Shown here in pieces: positions 60,935-62,270 of a stretch of DNA of 62,270 nt. Position 1 is the stretch's first letter. Every line of letters begins with the position of its first letter. The notes beneath the pieces are model-generated. The model did no database searches. It saw only the letters and a program-made list of their open reading frames with translations, and had not been told where the DNA came from. This stretch comes from Candidatus Caldatribacterium sp. (GTDB lineage Bacteria; Atribacterota; Atribacteria; Atribacterales; Caldatribacteriaceae): assembly GCA_025060675.1 (NCBI GenBank), contig JANXBI010000045.1:1-62270 (forward strand), in the 5' to 3' direction. A program made the translations under genes and the position numbers.

Positions 60935-61368
60935 AAAAGACAATGCAAGCAGGAGCTTGGTTAAGACTTTTTGCTGTTGCTTTCCTGGTCGTTATCCCTG
61001 TGTTGAGCGTTGTTTTTCTTTTCTCCAAGGAAAGTCTTCTTCTGCGCTCTCAAATTCTTTTGTTCCGGCGTCTTCTTGGGGAACAGGGGTGCTCTGTTCT
61101 ATTCCCATTTTGGTTATGTCTTCTTCTGGTTCTTGCAGGTACAGCAGTGGAAGAGCACCGAAGCCCTCTTTCCCACTGCGCCGTGTTTGGCGTTACCTTT
61201 TTTGGATCTCTTTCTTTTGATGAAGCGTTGCCTCCTGGAACTGTTGTTCTGCGCCATATTTGTGGGCTTGTGACTGGGGGAACTTTTCCGAGAAAGCTGA
61301 CATCCGGACCATGGGGTAGCCTTTGTGTTCCTGGTAAGGAAGTGGTTCAATGCTCGGTGAAAAAGTGA
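60931..61368 (+). CDS. Unrecognised small hydrophobic protein
   Basis: Not recognised. If translation starts at CTG 60931 it gives 145 residues beginning MKKTMQAGAWLRLFAVAF: this start has GGAGG at nine bases and overlaps the rsmI stop by four bases, the pattern used throughout this half. ATG 60943 has no ribosome site at normal distance. Two likely membrane helices (about 10-30 and 58-75) are followed by a weakly hydrophobic region with five cysteines overall. The stop overlaps pstB by 19 bases. Codon use resembles the neighbours, which supports a real gene. Confidence 0.55.
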   Translation: MKKTMQAGAWLRLFAVAFLVVIPVLSVVFLFSKESLLLRSQILLFRRLLGEQGCSVLFPFWLCLLLVLAGTAVEEHRSPLSHCAVFGVTFFGSLSFDEALPPGTVVLRHICGLVTGGTFPRKLTSGPWGSLCVPGKEVVQCSVKK

Positions 61369-62114
61369 AGCTAAATATACGGAATTTTAGTGTTTTCTTT
61401 GGAGAGAAACAAATTCTTTACGATGTGACCCTCGCAATCCCAGAAAACAGGGTTACGGCCATTATTGGTCCGTCTGGTTGTGGGAAGTCGACGCTTCTTA
61501 GGAGTATCAATCGGATGAACGATTTTTACGAGAATCTCCGGGTACAGGGAGAGATTCTCCTCGATGGAGAGAACATATATGGAGATTCTGTAGACCCAGT
61601 AGCGCTCCGCCGACGTATTGGTATGGTCTTTCAGCGACCGAATCCTTTCCCGAAGAGTATCTTTGAGAATGTGGCATATGGCTTGCGAGTGCAGGGATGG
61701 AGGAACAAGAAAGCTATTCAGGAGCGGGTTGAGGAAAGCCTGAAAGCAGCAGCGCTTTGGGATGAGGTAAAAGACCGGTTACATGCTTCGGCTCTCGAGC
61801 TCTCAGGAGGTCAGCAACAGCGCCTCTGTATTGCCCGGGCTATCGCTGTAGAACCGGAAATTCTCCTCATGGATGAACCAGCTTCTGCCCTTGATCCTAT
61901 CGCGACGGCTCGCATTGAAGAGCTTATCAAGAAGCTTCGGGAGCGGTATACTATTGTACTCGTAACTCACAATATGCAGGAGGCAGCTCGGGTGTCTGAT
62001 TATACGGCGTTCCTCCTTATGGGTCGCCTCGTGGAATTTGGTCCCACTGCGCAAATTTTCACCAATCCCCGCCGAAAAGAAACCGAAGATTACCTCACTG
62101 GGAGGTTTGGATAG
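61350..62114 (+). CDS. pstB: Phosphate ABC transporter ATP-binding protein
   Basis: 254 residues. Walker A is IIGPSGCGKST, then the PstB-type MNDFYENLRVQGEILLDG, Q-loop VFQRPNPFPKSIFENVAYGL, signature LSGGQQQRLCIARA, Walker B ILLMDEPASALDP and H-loop VTHNMQEA. These match PstB, the ATPase of the high-affinity phosphate importer PstSCAB. No pstS, pstC, pstA or phoU is visible on either side, so the permease must be encoded elsewhere. The family phrase MNDFY is stronger evidence than the context. Starts with ATG 61350 inside the previous frame. Confidence 0.92.
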   Translation: MLGEKVKLNIRNFSVFFGEKQILYDVTLAIPENRVTAIIGPSGCGKSTLLRSINRMNDFYENLRVQGEILLDGENIYGDSVDPVALRRRIGMVFQRPNPFPKSIFENVAYGLRVQGWRNKKAIQERVEESLKAAALWDEVKDRLHASALELSGGQQQRLCIARAIAVEPEILLMDEPASALDPIATARIEELIKKLRERYTIVLVTHNMQEAARVSDYTAFLLMGRLVEFGPTAQIFTNPRRKETEDYLTGRFG

Positions 62115-62142
62115 TCTCCTCTTTTGGTAAGGAGGTAACACC

Positions 62143-62270
62143 ATGCAAATCTTCTCCATCATCGCCAAAGGTGGGTACGTCATGTACCCTATAGTTGCTT
62201 GTTCAGTTATTGCCCTGGCTGTTTTTATCGAACGATGGTATGTCCTTCGTCACTCTCGAGAACGAATTCG
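62143..62270 (+). CDS. Start of a MotA/TolQ/ExbB-type proton channel protein (cut by window end)
   Basis: Only 42 codons are present: MQIFSIIAKGGYVMYPIVAC, then SVIALAVFIERWYVLRHS. The single hydrophobic helix followed by ERWYVLR is the typical start of TolQ/ExbB proteins, which use proton flow to energise outer-membrane processes or motility. AAGGAGG lies seven bases before the ATG. ExbB, TolQ or MotA cannot be distinguished from so short a piece; FIERWYVLR favours ExbB/TolQ. It implies an outer membrane in this organism. Confidence 0.75.
   Translation, partial: MQIFSIIAKGGYVMYPIVACSVIALAVFIERWYVLRHSRERI

Noticed and set aside
1..62270. CRISPR arrays, insertion sequences, toxin-antitoxin pairs and restriction systems
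   Set aside because: I looked for regularly spaced repeats, transposase motifs and paired small genes on both strands and saw none I could support.

Overview
The window reads as two unrelated bacterial genomes joined at one point. Bases 1 to about 26.54 kb are AT-rich: arginine is mostly AGA, and many codons end in A or T. Genes and order (ispDF, cdaA-cdaR-glmM, gyrA, and an acetate-uptake block with an NtrC-type regulator) resemble a thermophilic Nitrospirota lineage of the Thermodesulfovibrio type. From about 26.63 kb to the end the DNA is clearly GC-richer, with CGA/CGG/CGT arginines. The gene content (uvrBAC-whiA, nusA-ylxR-infB-rbfA, tmk-darA-holB-ricT, and a sigma-E-like envelope-stress operon with RseB and HtrA) suggests a diderm, probably thermophilic lineage with Firmicutes-like gene order, such as Atribacterota. 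Both taxon guesses are inference and no search was run. The switch falls at a tRNA-Leu(CAA) gene, which points to an assembly chimera through a conserved tRNA rather than a natural island.

First part. A minus-strand run of nine tightly packed genes (about 10.9 kb down to 1.1 kb, mostly with 4-base stop/start overlaps) encodes a SurA-type chaperone domain protein, the c-di-AMP cyclase CdaA and its partner CdaR, GlmM, ComEC, HisH, an HtrA protease, a membrane PIN-TRAM protein and the fused isoprenoid enzyme IspDF. Opposite it lie an alpha-hydroxy-acid oxidase-like flavoprotein and, divergently, an FmdB-type zinc ribbon protein and gyrA. Next comes an acetate/acetyl-CoA block: a GNAT-fused ADP-forming acyl-CoA synthetase (Pat-like), a sigma-54 activator with a degenerate receiver, an MFS transporter fused to four CBS domains, a cNMP/CBS/DUF294 signalling protein, a DnaQ-like exonuclease, DUF485, ActP and Acs. 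Transport, activation and probable acetylation control of acetate use sit together here, with several nucleotide-sensing modules.

Second part. A 5'-nuclease protein with an intact FEN domain but an abnormally short, apparently collapsed polymerase region opens this half. It is followed by glgA, coaE, uvrB-uvrA-uvrC and whiA. A promoter and a perfect leader hairpin precede nusA-ylxR-infB-ylxP-rbfA-nrnA-truB-ribF. A remnant of a sugar-phosphate isomerase separates this from purB-purM-purN-purD. A convergent minus-strand group carries a radical SAM protein, a type-4 uracil-DNA glycosylase and a metallophosphoesterase. The rest runs R3H-ATPase, tmk, c-di-AMP receptor darA, holB, ricT, then ECF sigma, anti-sigma, RseB-like, HtrA, rsmI, a small membrane protein, pstB and the start of an ExbB/MotA-type gene.

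I see no rRNA, CRISPR array, transposase, integrase, prophage or obvious defence system. Most of the window is housekeeping. I did not find a clearly new system. The items most worth a second look are the chimeric junction, the collapsed Pol I-like protein, the sensor-rich acetate block with its upstream repeats and non-canonical receiver, and the altered DR motif of the thymidylate kinase.
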